A DNA stretch of 64,000 nt from Aquabacterium commune (GCF_004362855.1 NZ_SNXW01000003.1:434001-498000), one strand, 5' to 3'; positions 19,929-29,595 are shown, counted from the stretch's first letter. Program-made: numbers and translations. Notes: generated from the sequence alone by a model not told the origin.

Positions 19929-21272
19929 TCAGCTAGCCTGCTTGGCCCGGGTTCTCTTCGCTGGGGTGGAGCTGCGGGCTGCCAGACGGCGCAGCAGCTC
20001 GGCAGCGGGCTCGTCGGCTGGGTCTTGCGGCACCAGCTCGCCGCGGAAGGCCTTGGCCAGCAGCGTGGGCGTGAGGCGCGACGCAGCTGTCCGCGCGGCC
20101 TGCAGGCGGACTTCAAGGCGATCGGCGAAGGCAAAGAGGATGTCTAAGCGGCGGACGATTTCGTATTGTTCCTCAATGCTCGGCATTGGGAAATCGACCT
20201 GCGTGAGTGCGACGCCGGTCAGGTGCTTGATGGTGGTGCCGGTGAACAGATCATCCAATGCTGCCGAATCACAAAGCGACTTCAGTGCGTAAGCGATCCA
20301 CGTTGGCAAAGCTTTCGTCGAGTCGACACGCACCCGATGAAGTGCCTTCTGAAAAACGATGTCTGTTGATCCCTTGTTCCACACGGCACAGCGGCCAGGT
20401 TCGCCTCCTTCGCAGATAAGTAAGTCACCATCCACGATCTGAAGGGTTTCGCGCTCGTGGGGTTCGATCCTGATGTTCTGCAGGTCTGACAAGTCAAAGC
20501 CGAACCAGCGCACGTTCACGTTTCGCAGGTATCGGGTCTCGATGCCGGTGTTCTTTTGTTTGTCCAACATCTTGCCCAGCCGGGCTGAACCAAACTCCGC
20601 AAGTCGTCTCTTTGGATACACGGCGAACGCATCGGCGCCTCGCCAATCAGCGGTCAAGCGCCCCGACGTGGCCGCTGCCAGCACCGACTGACGGAAGCGC
20701 TTGAGCAGGGGCGCGACGCGGGCCAGGCGGTCGTTCACCGCATCGACGCGGGCCAGCACGGTGTCGAGTTTGTCAGCAATGCGTTGTTGCTCGGGCAGCG
20801 GTGCCAGCGGCACGTCGGCATTGCGGATGTCATCTAGGCCCAAGCCGACCTTTGTGCCGCCCCTGCCCATGTCTCTGAGCGCCTTCTTGCCATCGGCATC
20901 AGACGCGAAGTACCAAGCCACGAACTTGGCATGGATGTCTGGGCGTGGTCGAGCCAGCGCAATATGCTGGTTGATGTAAGCCTCGCCAAAGCCCGCAGGC
21001 ACAACGCCAACCATGCCGAGTTCGGCCGTGATGGAGATCAGCACGTCGTTTGGGCGCAGTCTCGTCCGCTCGCCTTCTGCGCCACTGGGTGGGTTCACGT
21101 GCTGAACGTCTCGCAGATCCAACGTGATCGAGCCGTGGTCGAGGTTGCCGATGCGGATGAACTTGGCTCCGGTGGACGCGTAGTGCTGAGCCCAGCCGCG
21201 CGAGCCACTGGTGACGAACTCGAAAACGGTGGTGCCCTTGGTCGTCACCCAGTGAGACGGGAAATTACTCAT
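19929..21272 (-). CDS. hsdS: Type I restriction enzyme specificity subunit
   Basis: HsdS recognises the bipartite DNA target for both methylation and restriction. The start MSNFPSHWV (ATG 21,272) overlaps the hsdM stop by eight bases. The 447-residue protein has two target-recognition domains. Each ends in a conserved helix region: PLAPLPEQQRIADKLDTVLA (about 175-195), then VDFPMPSIEEQYEIVRRLDI (about 370-390). The C-terminus closes with LTPTLLAKAFRGELVPQDP, typical of the family. The recognition sequence cannot be predicted from here. It completes an intact hsdRMS set on the minus strand. Confidence 0.93.
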   Translation of the reverse strand: MSNFPSHWVTTKGTTVFEFVTSGSRGWAQHYASTGAKFIRIGNLDHGSITLDLRDVQHVNPPSGAEGERTRLRPNDVLISITAELGMVGVVPAGFGEAYINQHIALARPRPDIHAKFVAWYFASDADGKKALRDMGRGGTKVGLGLDDIRNADVPLAPLPEQQRIADKLDTVLARVDAVNDRLARVAPLLKRFRQSVLAAATSGRLTADWRGADAFAVYPKRRLAEFGSARLGKMLDKQKNTGIETRYLRNVNVRWFGFDLSDLQNIRIEPHERETLQIVDGDLLICEGGEPGRCAVWNKGSTDIVFQKALHRVRVDSTKALPTWIAYALKSLCDSAALDDLFTGTTIKHLTGVALTQVDFPMPSIEEQYEIVRRLDILFAFADRLEVRLQAARTAASRLTPTLLAKAFRGELVPQDPADEPAAELLRRLAARSSTPAKRTRAKQAS

Positions 21273-22716
21273 CCCCCAGTTCCCCCAGGATGCTTTCCAA
21301 CTCTCCCAACGCCCCATTCAACTCGTCCACGATCTCCCGCGCCAGCACGGCCGGTTCAGGCAAATCAGCGGCGTCTTCCGCGCTGTCGTCCTTCAGCCAG
21401 GCAATGTCCAGGCTGTCGCCCTTTTCCTTCGCAATCCACTCGCGGCTGAAGCAGCGCCAGCGGCCCTGCTCGCCCTGGTCCACGCGGAGGCTCCGGCCAT
21501 TTGAGTCATCGCCATAGGCGGCCTTGAACTCGTCGAAGTGCTTGTGCAGCAGCGGCGTGCGCTTGCCGAACTTGGGCGCGTTGGCACGCATGTCGTACAC
21601 CCACACGGCGTCTGTGCTGCCAGTTGCCGCCTGGCTGATTTTCTGGAAAAACAGCACGTTGGTTTTCACGCCCTGAGCGTAAAAAATGCCCGTCGGCAGC
21701 CGCAGGATGGTGTGCAGACGGCACTTGTCCATCAAGTCGCGGCGAACGTCGGCCCCCACTCCCGCCTCAAACAACACGTTGTCAGGAAGCACCGCAGCCG
21801 CGCGGCCACCGTCCTTGAGGTGCCGCACGATGTGCTGCAGGAAGGCAAGCTGCTTGTTGCCGGTGGCAAACGTAAGATCGTCGCGGGTCGGGCCGCCGCC
21901 GCCGCGGGCGGTACCAAATGGCGGGTTGCTCAGGCTCACGTCGCACTTGGGCAGGGCGCTGCCGGCGCTGCCCAGCGTGTTGCCCAGGTGCACCACGCCC
22001 TCGTCGTCGCCCTCCATGCCATGCAGCAGGCAGTTCATCAAAGCCAGGCGGCGGGTGCTGGTCACCAGCTCCATGCCGAGGAAGGCCCTGTTTCGCTGGA
22101 ATGCCTGAGCCTTCGCATCCAGGTCGTACAACTCGTCAGTCTGCTGCTTGATGTAGCGGTCGGCCGCGATCAAAAAGCCTCCCGTGCCCGCGGCCGGGTC
22201 CTGGATTGTTTCGCCGGCCTTGGGCTGGATCACTTCCACAATGGCGTCGATGAGCGGGCGTGGCGTGAAGTACTGGCCAGCGCCGCTCTTTGACTCGGTG
22301 GAGTTCTTCTCCAACAGACCCTCGTACAGGTCACCCAGGCCGTCTTGCTCTGCGCTGAACCAGTCGATGGCGTCCAGGCTCTTGATGAGCTGCTCCAGGT
22401 GGCGGGGCTCTTTGAGGCTGGTCTGGGCGTCGGCGTAGATCGCCGCGATGAGCGGGTCCTCGCTCTGCGACAACTGCAGCAGGGTCGATTTGTAGTGCGT
22501 CAGCAGGTTCAGGCCGCTGCGGCTGGTCAGTTCCTTCCAGCGTCCGTAGTCTGGGAGGCGGTGCTTCTGCAGCAAGCCGCTTTGCGTGCTTTCATGCTCC
22601 ATCTTGATGAACAGCAGCAACACCAGCTCGGTCACGTAGTCGCTGTAGTTGATGCCGTCGTCTTTGAGGACGTCGCAAAGGTTCCAGAGCTTCTGGACAA
22701 TGTCGGAAGTGGTCAT
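21265..22716 (-). CDS. hsdM: Type I restriction enzyme DNA adenine methyltransferase subunit
   Basis: The 483-residue protein has the HsdM N-terminal helical domain (residues 1-140). The SAM-binding motif is DPAAGTGGF (173-181) and the N6-adenine catalytic motif NPPF is at 264-267. The GAGQYFTPRPLIDAIV segment is highly conserved in HsdM. Two copies with one HsdS form the methyltransferase that marks self DNA. It starts 36 bases after hsdR and is translationally coupled to hsdS. No disruption is seen, so the system may be active. Confidence 0.95.
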   Translation of the reverse strand: MTTSDIVQKLWNLCDVLKDDGINYSDYVTELVLLLFIKMEHESTQSGLLQKHRLPDYGRWKELTSRSGLNLLTHYKSTLLQLSQSEDPLIAAIYADAQTSLKEPRHLEQLIKSLDAIDWFSAEQDGLGDLYEGLLEKNSTESKSGAGQYFTPRPLIDAIVEVIQPKAGETIQDPAAGTGGFLIAADRYIKQQTDELYDLDAKAQAFQRNRAFLGMELVTSTRRLALMNCLLHGMEGDDEGVVHLGNTLGSAGSALPKCDVSLSNPPFGTARGGGGPTRDDLTFATGNKQLAFLQHIVRHLKDGGRAAAVLPDNVLFEAGVGADVRRDLMDKCRLHTILRLPTGIFYAQGVKTNVLFFQKISQAATGSTDAVWVYDMRANAPKFGKRTPLLHKHFDEFKAAYGDDSNGRSLRVDQGEQGRWRCFSREWIAKEKGDSLDIAWLKDDSAEDAADLPEPAVLAREIVDELNGALGELESILGELGDE

Positions 22717-22752
22717 TGGGGGCGGGGGTACTGCTAGAGAGCGGGGCTCAGG

Positions 22753-25700
22753 TCACGCGGCATTCGGCCACAGTGAATCGGCCAAAGCGGACATGACCGG
22801 GGCCAGTTGGCCACCCAGTACTTTATCGAGTCCGCGGGCGCCGCCAGTGTCGGTGAAAGTCTGGTTGACGAACGCTTCGTCGACCACCAGTTCGTGGGTC
22901 AGCTGCTTGGCCAAGCGTTCCAGCCACTTGCGCTGGACAGGGCTCCAGGCGTGCAAGGTCATGACCTTCTGCATGGCCTGATCAACGCGTTGTTGGAAGG
23001 GCAGCAGCGCCTCACCCAGGGCGGCCTGCCGGATGTAGGCGATCACTCCCGCGGCGATGTCCTGGTTGCTCTTGTTGCGCCAGGCCGCCTTCAGGCTGGC
23101 TTCCTTGAAGCCCGCGCCGTCCAGGAGCATGCGCACTTCTTTGAGCTGGGCACGGGTGAGGTCCCTGGGGCGCTGAACGACCACGGCCATGGCCGCCGAC
23201 TGGTTGACCTGCTCACGCACAAAGCGGCTGAAACTGTCGAGGTAGTCTTCAGGCTTGCTGTACTCGCCCCAGCTCTGGTCGCGGGCAACCAAGGCGTCTT
23301 GGTGAGTCGAGATGATGGGCTTGTAGACGGTGCCCAGCAGCTCTTGCACCTCCGTCAGCTGCACCAGCAAACGCGTGTGGTTGTGCAGGAAGTCGGCCGC
23401 GGCCCTGGGCCCCTGCGCTTGCCCTAACTCGTGAAGGTGGCGGTGCAGTTCATGGGGTGGGACTCCCCACTGCTGCTCCAGCTCAGCCAGGCGATCGCGC
23501 AGCGCCGGCTGCTTTTCTGCCTTGTGCTGGGCGCTGCGCAGCACGCGCATGAGCTTTTGGTTGAGCTGGTTCAGCACGTCGTGTGCGTGGCTCTGGCCCG
23601 CGGCGCTGCCGGGGGCAGCGTAGCTCTGTGGGTCGTTGAGCTCTTGGACCAACTGCTCGATCGTCACGTTCGGGTTCTTGACCAGCGGCTGCATCGTGTT
23701 GACAGCCTGAAGCGACGCGTACAGATCCACCGGGTCGTAGATTTTGAACACCGTTTTGCCGATGTCGTCACAACGCCGAGTCGCCCGCCCGATCATTTGC
23801 TCGTAAAGGATGCGCGACTTGACGCGGCGCATGAATACGAGGTGGCAGATGGGAGGAACATCGATACCCGTCGTGAGCAGGTCGACCGTGATGGCAATGT
23901 TGGGCAGGCGCTCGTTCTTGAATCGACGGATGAGCTGATCCACCTTGTCAGAGGCGCCCGTGATCTTTTCGACGGCAGCTTGGTTGTACTGGTCACCGTA
24001 GACATTTTTGAAAGCTTCACCCAACAGGCGTTTGACCATGTCCGCATGCGCGTCGGTGGCGCAAAAGATCATGGTTTTCTCTTCGCCCATCGGGTCCAGC
24101 TCGTGCGCCAGCTGCTCGCAAATGACGCGGTTGAACTGCTCGTTGATGACCCGCTTGTTGAAGCTCTCCAGCTCGAAGGTCAACTCGTCCTCGAGCTCAG
24201 CCACCTCGATTTCACCCGTCGCCTGGTTGATGGCCTCCACCTGCTCACCCGCCTCGAAATGAATGCCCTGTTGGCTGAGGAGGGTCTGGTACCGGATGGG
24301 TGGCTCATGGTCAATCAGCCAGTCGTCGGCCACGGCCTCGCGGTAAGAGTAGGTGTAGACCGGCTTGCCGAAAATCTCGGTGGTGTGGCGCGCGGGCGTG
24401 GCCGTCAGGCCCACCTTCACGGCGTCGAAGTAGTCCAGCACGCGGCGGTAGCTTGAGAGGTACTGCGCCTGGTCTCGGACAGCCAGCTCGCCCTCGGTCA
24501 TCTCCTGGTCGAGGGTGTAGCCGCGGTGGGCCTCGTCAACGATGATGCAGTCATAAGCATCGACGGGCGGGGGCGAGTCACTGCCGAACACCCGCTTGAC
24601 CATCGCCTGCACCGTGGCGACCTGCACACGCGTTTCCGCTTCGGCGGCCATGTCACCCATGTCTGCCACGTTGTAGATCTTGCTCAGGGTCTGGTTCTGC
24701 TCAAGTGGAGCTTCGTTGAAAGCGTCCAGGGCTTGATCGCCGAGGGCAGTTCGGTCAACCAGGAACAAGATGCGCTTGAAGCGCTCGGCCTTGAGGAACC
24801 GGTACATCAGGCCAATGATGGTGCGGGTCTTGCCCGTGCCTGTGGCCATGGCCAGCAGGCAGTTCTGTTGCCCCTGGGCCAGGGCGGCTTCCACGGAGGA
24901 AATCGCCTTCTGCTGGTAGTCACGCAGCCTGAGGTAGCCGAAGCCTTCGGACTGAAGCCTTTCTTCGGCTGCAGACTTGCTGCGCTGGAGGATGTCCAGC
25001 AGGCCATCGGGGGAGTGAAAGCCTTGGAGAGGCTTGGCGAGATTGGACGGGTGCCGCACGTCTCGGTGCCACGTGCCGCTGGCCTCAGCACTTTGCTTGA
25101 CAAGCGGACGCCCGTTGCAAGAGTAGACAAACGGCACTTGGAAGAAACCGCCTTGTCCGTCGGGCCAGGGTCCCGACCGGCCCTCAAGCTGCCAAGCGGC
25201 CGAGTGCTCAGCGTCGACCTGCAGGCCGGACGCGTAGCGCTCAGCCTGAGCGATCTTGCCAGCGACGTTCACGTTCAGGCGTTTGGCCTCCACAGCGGCC
25301 ACGGGCGTCAGCCCACAGAACAGCATGTAGTCGGCGCTCTGTTTGCCTTTGGTTGGCCACTCTGCAATGGCCCTGTTCTTGTTGCGCTCTGGGCGAGCCC
25401 CACCCGCATGCGTCAGTCGAACGGTGTCGGCCTCCCACCCTGCATCCAAGAGCATCTGGTCGATGATGAGGCGGGTGGAGGCCTCGTCCATCGTGACCTT
25501 TTGAGCGGCTTGGTTGGCGCGCTCGGTAAATGTCTTGATTTCCCTGGCGTTGGTGGTGTCGGGTTGAGCGTTTGCTTCTTTGACTTTGGCGTCGAATGCC
25601 GTCTTCAGCTCTGCATAACGAGCGCTGGCTTCCTCGGCCAAGGTTTCGTAAATGCCGCGCTCATCCACCGCCCGTTGGGCCATCTCGCGCTCTTGCAGAG

Positions 25701-26232
25701 CCTGAGCTTCAAGCAGTCGCGCCATCTCTGCTTGTTCTGCCTGCGCACCTTGCGCTTGCTGGAGGTGGTCTTGCAACGCGGCAATTTGCTGCTGCAGTGC
25801 TGCGAGCTTCTGACTCGGGTCATCTGGCAGCACAAAAGCGCCAGGCTTGAAATCTGGTTTGCCACCAAAGGTCCGGTGGAACCAAAGCGCCACCTCCCGA
25901 GCCACTTTCAGGGCCTCAAGGCCCTCGCGGTACCCGATGCTGTGTTCGAGCACATGCGCCGCCTGGTTACCGCGGTTGCGCAGCAGGTGGAACATCTGCC
26001 GCACTTGAGGGTCCAGGCTGAGGCGCTGGTCCACTGCTCGCAGCAACTCGGCCTGTGTGGGTTGCTGCAGTCGGACACCGATGCGGGCCGCCACGTCCTG
26101 GGTCAGCGCCTCAGCCAGGAGCCTGAGCTTGAGAACGCAGCTGGCTGGGTCGAAGGGGTACAGCTTTTCTGCGGTCGCACCCAAATCCGCCAAGAGTGGC
26201 GAATGCTCTGACAGAAAAGCGAAGTTTCCCAT
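22753..26232 (-). CDS. hsdR: Type I restriction enzyme endonuclease/translocase subunit
   Basis: The 1159-residue HsdR begins with a DUF4145-like region (1-125) and a coiled coil (140-225). The HsdR nuclease core follows (Asp301 in SADYMLF, Glu315-Ala-Lys317 in VEAKRL). Then comes the SF2 translocase: Walker A ATGTGKT near 463-469, DEAHRGY for Walker B, and a later GRATRRCDDIGKT motif VI. The end resembles the EcoEI-type C-terminal domain. It hydrolyses ATP to pull DNA and cuts unmethylated DNA far from the site. The start ATG 26,232 has GAGG just upstream. First gene of the operon. Confidence 0.94.
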   Translation of the reverse strand: MGNFAFLSEHSPLLADLGATAEKLYPFDPASCVLKLRLLAEALTQDVAARIGVRLQQPTQAELLRAVDQRLSLDPQVRQMFHLLRNRGNQAAHVLEHSIGYREGLEALKVAREVALWFHRTFGGKPDFKPGAFVLPDDPSQKLAALQQQIAALQDHLQQAQGAQAEQAEMARLLEAQALQEREMAQRAVDERGIYETLAEEASARYAELKTAFDAKVKEANAQPDTTNAREIKTFTERANQAAQKVTMDEASTRLIIDQMLLDAGWEADTVRLTHAGGARPERNKNRAIAEWPTKGKQSADYMLFCGLTPVAAVEAKRLNVNVAGKIAQAERYASGLQVDAEHSAAWQLEGRSGPWPDGQGGFFQVPFVYSCNGRPLVKQSAEASGTWHRDVRHPSNLAKPLQGFHSPDGLLDILQRSKSAAEERLQSEGFGYLRLRDYQQKAISSVEAALAQGQQNCLLAMATGTGKTRTIIGLMYRFLKAERFKRILFLVDRTALGDQALDAFNEAPLEQNQTLSKIYNVADMGDMAAEAETRVQVATVQAMVKRVFGSDSPPPVDAYDCIIVDEAHRGYTLDQEMTEGELAVRDQAQYLSSYRRVLDYFDAVKVGLTATPARHTTEIFGKPVYTYSYREAVADDWLIDHEPPIRYQTLLSQQGIHFEAGEQVEAINQATGEIEVAELEDELTFELESFNKRVINEQFNRVICEQLAHELDPMGEEKTMIFCATDAHADMVKRLLGEAFKNVYGDQYNQAAVEKITGASDKVDQLIRRFKNERLPNIAITVDLLTTGIDVPPICHLVFMRRVKSRILYEQMIGRATRRCDDIGKTVFKIYDPVDLYASLQAVNTMQPLVKNPNVTIEQLVQELNDPQSYAAPGSAAGQSHAHDVLNQLNQKLMRVLRSAQHKAEKQPALRDRLAELEQQWGVPPHELHRHLHELGQAQGPRAAADFLHNHTRLLVQLTEVQELLGTVYKPIISTHQDALVARDQSWGEYSKPEDYLDSFSRFVREQVNQSAAMAVVVQRPRDLTRAQLKEVRMLLDGAGFKEASLKAAWRNKSNQDIAAGVIAYIRQAALGEALLPFQQRVDQAMQKVMTLHAWSPVQRKWLERLAKQLTHELVVDEAFVNQTFTDTGGARGLDKVLGGQLAPVMSALADSLWPNAA

Positions 26233-26515
26233 TCCTCGTCTCGTTCATTGTTCGCACTGATTCTAGGTGCCTAGAAGCATCAACCAAATGACCGATGGCA
26301 GCAGGATGCTGCCAGGCCCGCCCGCCCACCACTGCATCCAGCCGGAAGGCACAAAGACCGCCAAGCAGTGGCTGTCCGGCGAGGTAGCGAGAACAGCCGA
26401 TGTTCGGCCCGGACATGCATGCAGTCTTTCCCGCTGGGTGTCTTCAGTCGCTGACTTGGTTTGCAGACAGGCGCTGTGTCAATGACGAGCACCAGAATAA
26501 AAAGGCCGCCTACAC
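26233..26515. other. Divergent intergenic region between hsdR and the 26,568 gene
   Basis: It must carry promoters for hsdR (leftward) and the following gene (rightward). With the leader it forms a 335-bp gap. I see no gene and no confident sigma-70 pair. Confidence 0.5.
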
Positions 26516-26562
26516 GTTGTTGAGCCGCTCGCCGAGCGGACACCCTCCCCTCAACAACGGAG
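26516..26562 (+). promoter_or_regulatory. Nested stem-loop in the leader, ending at the ribosome site
   Basis: An outer perfect 9-bp stem, GTTGTTGAG (26,516-26,524) with CTCAACAAC (26,550-26,558), encloses an inner 7-bp hairpin, CCGCTCG (26,525-26,531) with CGAGCGG (26,533-26,539). The Shine-Dalgarno GGAG (26,559-26,562) begins at the base of the outer stem, six bases before ATG 26,568. There is no U-tract, so it is not a terminator. It looks like an RNA element or protein site controlling translation. Confidence 0.55.
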
Positions 26563-26567
26563 AAACC

Positions 26568-27071
26568 ATGAAGAGATTTGTCATCGTCACGCCCCGGCCT
26601 GGGCGCACAACCGTGTCTCTTGTCGCATACCAATACAACGAAGAGACCAAGCGTACCAAAACCGTTTATGCAGGTAGCTTTCCCTTGTCGTTGGACCCCG
26701 CCTTGCTGAAAGAGGCCACCTTGCTTGCGCCGGGTCAGTCCCGTCATGGACTGCGCCTCAGCGAGAGATCCCCCATCTCGCTGAACCAGGATGAGATCGC
26801 TGTCATTCGCCGGTGGCTCGAGGTTCATGGCTCCGTGGCCGCTCTGGCTCGACTGCAGGAAGAAGAGACCGCAAAGAAGGCAAGTGAGCGCGCCAACCTG
26901 CGGGCAGTGCTCACCTCCGAAGTGAAGGCAGAGCTGCTCGCCAGCATCAGGGTGCGAGATGTCCTGGGCATCCGCCTGAAGGCCCTGCGTGAGAAGCTGG
27001 TGCGAGCCTGGCAGATCGTCCTCCGCAAAGGGGCTCGTGACTCTCAACAGGCAAAAAGCCGCGAGGGCTGA
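26568..27071 (+). CDS. Hypothetical protein of the plasmid-like module
   Basis: The 167-residue protein starts at ATG 26,568, with GGAG close by. The N-terminal half is beta-rich (KRFVIVTPRPGRTTVSLVAY). The C-terminal half is a charged helical region (ALARLQEEETAKKASERANL, then RAVLTSEVKAELLASIRVRD). There is no signal peptide or recognised domain. It lies just upstream of another unknown gene on the same strand and near a primase-like gene and serine recombinase, which suggests a plasmid or integrative-element backbone function. Function unknown. Confidence 0.6.
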   Translation: MKRFVIVTPRPGRTTVSLVAYQYNEETKRTKTVYAGSFPLSLDPALLKEATLLAPGQSRHGLRLSERSPISLNQDEIAVIRRWLEVHGSVAALARLQEEETAKKASERANLRAVLTSEVKAELLASIRVRDVLGIRLKALREKLVRAWQIVLRKGARDSQQAKSREG

Positions 27072-27209
27072 GCAAGCGCTCGAGGTTTTGACGCGGTTGT
27101 GGTTTTGACCCGTTTTGGTCCCAAAACAGAACAAAACCACGACCGCTCAAACGACGAACTGGTGGTGACTACACACGGTGTGCCGCATGGCATGCACACA
27201 GGACACCCC

Positions 27210-27845
27210 ATGACGACCCACTTCACCCCTCCCCTGATTCAAACGCCCGCGCTGAGCCTTCACGAAGCGCGTATTGCCCTGCCTGAGGATCCCGCCCGAT
27301 GGCTGAGCATGGGCAGATTCACCCGCCCCCTGCCGCTGCAAGTTTCGTTGCTGCACGCTGACAGCATGTCCATTGCAGCGTCTTCAGCGGCCACGATGAG
27401 GCTTTCTGTTTACTCCGCGGCCAACGGCACCAAGGGCATTTGTTTGTCTACAAAGCCGGGGGCTGTACAGCTCAAAGTGCTCCTGCGCGGTAACACCCTG
27501 CCCACGCTGACATGGCTGAACAGCTGCTTTGAAAGCGAGCAAATGGTGGTGCTCGCGAGAGACATCGAGACCGGAAAGGATCTGGTCATTTCTGCACCCT
27601 TCCCTGTCCCAGACATCAGTGGACTGCTTGGCCTTTTGCGCGAGCCTTCCAGGCTGACGGATGATCAGCAAGCCCAGGGCATGGCGTGGCTTGTTCGCCG
27701 CCTTTCTTCCCCGCAAGACCAAGAGCGGCCTGCGGGCTCTCGTGTGCGAAAGGTGCTCATCTGTGTCGAGGATGCCCACGCACTGATCCCGCTGATGCCG
27801 GACCTCGGGATGTCATCAGGTTTCAGGGCAAGCCCCCTGCAGTGA
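27210..27845 (+). CDS. Hypothetical protein, apparent paralogue of the 29,757-30,452 product
   Basis: The start is taken at ATG 27,210 (AGGA upstream); the frame is open further left. The 211-residue product is soluble and unrecognised. Its middle (LSVYSAANGTKGICLSTKPG, then AVQLKVLLRGN, then QMVVLARDIETGKDLVISAP) aligns by eye with the protein at 29,757-30,452 (GGVQLRLVLELAS, then LQILVCTPDQGPFLTFQAEF) in order and spacing. The two are encoded on opposite strands around the serine recombinase. The C-terminus is a helical stretch followed by VRKVLICVEDAHALIPLMPD. It is followed by a clear terminator. Confidence 0.6.
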   Translation: MTTHFTPPLIQTPALSLHEARIALPEDPARWLSMGRFTRPLPLQVSLLHADSMSIAASSAATMRLSVYSAANGTKGICLSTKPGAVQLKVLLRGNTLPTLTWLNSCFESEQMVVLARDIETGKDLVISAPFPVPDISGLLGLLREPSRLTDDQQAQGMAWLVRRLSSPQDQERPAGSRVRKVLICVEDAHALIPLMPDLGMSSGFRASPLQ

Positions 27846-27860
27846 GTTTCCTTTGATTCT

Positions 27861-27885
27861 GACCGGCCCTCGCGGCCGGTCTTTC
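27861..27885 (+). terminator. Rho-independent terminator after the 27,210 gene
   Basis: GACCGGCC (27,861-27,868) pairs perfectly with GGCCGGTC (27,874-27,881) around CTCGC, followed by TTTC. It ends plus-strand transcription and sits back to back with the minus-strand terminator at 27,901-27,926. Confidence 0.75.
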
Positions 27886-27900
27886 ATTGGGTCACACATG

Positions 27901-27926
27901 AAAAAAGCCGGCCCCAAAGGGCCGGC
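27901..27926 (-). terminator. Rho-independent terminator of the serine recombinase gene
   Basis: On the minus strand GCCGGCCC pairs with GGGCCGGC (27,919-27,926 and 27,907-27,914) around a 4-base loop, followed by six T (27,901-27,906). It lies ten bases beyond the recombinase stop. Confidence 0.85.
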
Positions 27927-27936
27927 CATGAATCAC

Positions 27937-29595
27937 TCACTTGATGCGTTTCACTTGCGTGAAAACATTCGTTTTGCTGGCCCTGTCGATGCGCGTTGTC
28001 ACCTGGTATGTGGCGGACTGCTCATCGAGTTGCTTGTCATCAGCAGCCAGCGCAATGAGTGCGCCGGGCACCAGCTCAATCTCAAAAACCGCCTGCCCTC
28101 TGCCCGGACAGTTGACATACACGAACCTTTGAACCAATCGCCCAAGCATCGCCCTGACTTGCAGGACGGACGGTTGGCCAGCCAAGAGACGATCAACCAG
28201 GTCGTCAGCGGTGACTGCGCATTGACGCTCGACGGCCGCAGCGGTCAGGCTGCCGGCTTCCTTAGATAACGCTTGCAACCTCGCCTTGGCCGTGGCCAAA
28301 GCTGCACGGTTTTCGCTCAACTTTGCCCCGACGACTTCGATACCGATACAAGGCTGCACCGCGAGCTCAAGGAGCCGACTCTCTGCTGAAGCAAGCTTTT
28401 TGACTTCCGACTGTGCAGCTTGCAGCTCGGCAGCAGGGCCGTTTTTGAGTCTTTGTCTCAGCCTGGTTCGAACCTCTTCAATGGCTCCTGCTTTGGAGAC
28501 TGCATCCAGCAGCACCGCACGCAGTGCTGCAAGAGCGGCTCGCGGAGATGTATACATCGCCCGGGGGGCCCCCTCCTCGCAGCGTGACCGCTGCTCGCAC
28601 TGTTGACATGCAAGGCTCGCATGGACGCCACTGACTTTCACATTGAGATAGGCAGGGCATTGCCCGCAAGACACGAGGCCTGACAGCAAGTGTTTTGCAC
28701 CACCTCTGGCCCTCTTGGGCCGTGCTGGCGGATTGCACTTTTCCCACAGGTCGTCCTCGACGATGCGCAGATGAGGGCGGTCAAAGACTTTGGTCTCTAG
28801 CGGCACACCCGTTTTCCGGCTTCTGGTCACGCTGAAACTTGACCCGCCGTAGACAAACAGGCCTTTGTAAATCGCGTTTCGCAAGATTCGATTAACCGAA
28901 CCAGCGCGCCAGACTGTCGGCAGCCCATCCCGGCCATTTCGAGCAGAGGGAACACCGCGATCGTTCAAGGCCCTCGCGATCTGGTACATGGACATACCCT
29001 GGGCACGCATGGTGAACATGTCACGCACAACCTGGGCTTTCTCAGGGTCGATACGCCAGAGCGCGCCGGCAGCGCGGTTGGGGTCGCGGTACGCATTGAC
29101 ATCAAGGGCATAACCAATGGGCGGCGGGGCAATGAGCCCTCCGCGCTCGAGCACACCAGTCATCGACCGGGACACACGGGCGCTCAGGGTCCGAGCCTCT
29201 TCCGTCGCAAGGCCCAGCCTGATCATCGCGAGCATCATCCAGCCGGTCCGCCGGGAGTCAATGCCGTCGCTGGTCAGCAGGTGCACACCACCATCATGCA
29301 AACGCGCGATGACGGCCAGGCCGCCAACCGCGTCACGACCCAGGCGAGACATCTCTGTGCAAAGAACGATGTCAATGTAGCCACCGTCCCAGGCGTCGAA
29401 CAGGCGCGCGAGCCCCTGCCGCTTTTTGATGTCTTTGCCGTGGCCTGAGATCGCCGCGTCAGTGAAGATCAAACTTTCTTCGACGAGGAATCCTTCGTCA
29501 TCGGCCATTTGCCGACACTTTCGGATTTGATCGTCAAGGCTTGTCTCGTTTTGCATGTCGGACGAGAACCGAGCGTAGATGGCAGCTCTGAGCAT
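27937..29595 (-). CDS. Large serine recombinase
   Basis: The 552-residue protein starts with the resolvase catalytic domain: YARFSSDMQNETSLDDQIRK with catalytic Ser11 (or Ser12), then VLCTEMSRLGRD. A recombinase domain follows (IGYALDVNAYRDPN, later MYQIARALNDRGVPSARNG), then a zinc ribbon (LVSCGQCPAYL and CQQCEQRSRC). A coiled coil lies near 380-440. Large serine recombinases integrate or excise elements at short att sites without host factors. Its neighbours are plasmid-like genes, so it may mobilise that module rather than the whole island. The 5' end overlaps a possible small ORF. Confidence 0.9.
   Translation of the reverse strand: MLRAAIYARFSSDMQNETSLDDQIRKCRQMADDEGFLVEESLIFTDAAISGHGKDIKKRQGLARLFDAWDGGYIDIVLCTEMSRLGRDAVGGLAVIARLHDGGVHLLTSDGIDSRRTGWMMLAMIRLGLATEEARTLSARVSRSMTGVLERGGLIAPPPIGYALDVNAYRDPNRAAGALWRIDPEKAQVVRDMFTMRAQGMSMYQIARALNDRGVPSARNGRDGLPTVWRAGSVNRILRNAIYKGLFVYGGSSFSVTRSRKTGVPLETKVFDRPHLRIVEDDLWEKCNPPARPKRARGGAKHLLSGLVSCGQCPAYLNVKVSGVHASLACQQCEQRSRCEEGAPRAMYTSPRAALAALRAVLLDAVSKAGAIEEVRTRLRQRLKNGPAAELQAAQSEVKKLASAESRLLELAVQPCIGIEVVGAKLSENRAALATAKARLQALSKEAGSLTAAAVERQCAVTADDLVDRLLAGQPSVLQVRAMLGRLVQRFVYVNCPGRGQAVFEIELVPGALIALAADDKQLDEQSATYQVTTRIDRASKTNVFTQVKRIK

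Noticed and set aside
24526-26211. Plus-strand open frame of 561 codons opposite hsdR
   Set aside because: No recognisable domain; hsdR motifs are continuous on the other strand.
26280-27140. Minus-strand 286-codon frame between hsdR and the serine recombinase
   Set aside because: Cys/Arg-rich composition with no domain; the plus strand has a gene with a good ribosome site and structured leader.
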